From Verrucomicrobiales bacterium (GTDB lineage Bacteria > Verrucomicrobiota > Verrucomicrobiia > Verrucomicrobiales > DEV007): a DNA stretch of 64,000 nt. A model generated the notes under the pieces. The model saw only the letters and a program-made list of their open reading frames with translations. It was not told where the DNA came from and did no database searches. Location of the stretch: the NCBI GenBank assembly GCA_002698785.1, contig PAAG01000020.1, positions 110,022 through 174,021 of the forward strand, given 5' to 3'. A program made the position numbers and the translations under genes. This document shows, one piece after another, positions 63,539 through 64,000 of this stretch. Every line of letters begins with the position of its first letter. Position 1 is the stretch's first letter.

Positions 63539-64000
63539 TTTTTCGAATCTTCGTCCTCATGCTGCTTTTGGGCTCTCTCGCCCAACGATCCGCGCACGCA
63601 GAAGCGCTCCAAACCGATTTGCCTGTCGAAACAGCGGAGGAATCGAAGAAGACTCCCACCGAGGATCTCCCACACGAACTTCGCCCCCTCATCGACACGC
63701 TGGATCAAGCGAGCCTCCAGGAAGCTTTCCGCCTTCTCACGAAGGACTACATCAATCACCAGCAGCTCGACCCTCTTGAGGTCAATCGCGCCGCTCTCCA
63801 GGGTATGCTGAACCGACTCGAGTTCGGCGCCATGCTTCTCACAGAAAAGTGGCGCTCAGAGCAGAACTCCCCTTTTGAGTTCCATCATGCACGAATCCAC
63901 CCGGAGATCGGCTACGTCCGATTTGGTCGCTTTAACCAGGCGGGAGTTGATTCCTTTGATGCGGCTCTGGAGGAGTTCTCGGTAAAGAACTCGGTCAAGA
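63535..64000 (+). CDS. Exported S41-like (C-terminal processing) peptidase, 3' end outside the window
   Basis: Reads continuously from ATG 63535 to the window edge (155 residues seen). Signal peptide [20 protein letters not shown] followed by HAEALQ, then a linker and a helical part with TKDYINHQQLDPLEVNRAAL, QGMLNRLEFGAML and IGYVRFGRFNQAGVDSFDAA. The last segment resembles the start of the S41 protease core (IGYIRL..F...), so a tail-specific protease or C-terminal processing peptidase is likely; the catalytic Ser/Lys lie beyond the window. The ATGA overlap couples it to thiD. Confidence 0.7.
   Translation, partial: MIFRIFVLMLLLGSLAQRSAHAEALQTDLPVETAEESKKTPTEDLPHELRPLIDTLDQASLQEAFRLLTKDYINHQQLDPLEVNRAALQGMLNRLEFGAMLLTEKWRSEQNSPFEFHHARIHPEIGYVRFGRFNQAGVDSFDAALEEFSVKNSVK

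Noticed and set aside
1..64000. tRNA, rRNA or integrase genes marking island boundaries
   Set aside because: I saw none in the intergenic spaces, though without a covariance search a single tRNA could be missed.

Overview
The window looks like chromosomal DNA of a Gram-negative, probably marine member of the Verrucomicrobiota. The evidence is the mix of families: secreted formylglycine sulfatases with CSPSR motifs, a DUF6807 ('PmoA-like') secreted protein, a SUMF1-like protein, a Planctomycetes/Verrucomicrobia-type ECF sigma factor, a fused PutA, many small lipoproteins, and lpxB (hence lipid A). Few genes have a clear Shine-Dalgarno sequence. No rRNA, tRNA, CRISPR array or integrase was found.

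0-18 kb is mostly ordinary genome: a truncated ECF sigma factor, an MBL-fold hydrolase, a tandem AsnC/AhbAB-like protein, gatC-gatA, an ankyrin-L,D-transpeptidase fusion, lipA, mtnA, a prepilin peptidase, small lipoproteins, a CPBP protease and a sulfatase. Two good sigma-54 (-24/-12) promoters lie here. One drives a 62-residue protein with three YRG motifs that ends in a strong terminator; the other lies in front of a glycosyltransferase.

18-33 kb is catabolic. putA is divergent from a LuxR-type regulator with a soluble sensor-like domain. Downstream of the regulator is a very tight operon: type III glutamine-synthetase-like ligase, SDR, Rieske oxygenase, signal-less periplasmic-binding-fold protein, SUMF1-like protein, ABC permease, ABC binding protein and TIM-barrel isomerase. 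A sulfatase and a DUF6807 protein follow. I read the core as a candidate gamma-glutamylation plus Rieske pathway for an imported amine; the substrate is unknown.

33-39 kb has DUF58 and a membrane partner, a lipoprotein, hrpB and a probably frameshifted secreted-protein gene.

39.7-46.6 kb is accessory DNA: a REPIN-like repeat, a CHC2/Toprim primase coupled to a DUF3987 ATPase, two inverted copies of a 70-bp repeat-built element around the DUF3987 gene, a WGR-like gene, a lipoprotein, and an A+T-rich coupled pair (HEPN-like protein plus ORC/CDC6-like ATPase) that resembles a defence module.

46.6-64 kb returns to core functions: secreted hypothetical proteins, a two-repeat protein gene broken by an in-frame TGA, glpK with a toxin-antitoxin pair inserted behind it and a decayed copy of the glpK 3' end beyond the pair, panD, a sulfotransferase-lpxB-M28 peptidase run, dprA, topB, coaD, avtA, thiD and the start of an S41-like peptidase gene.
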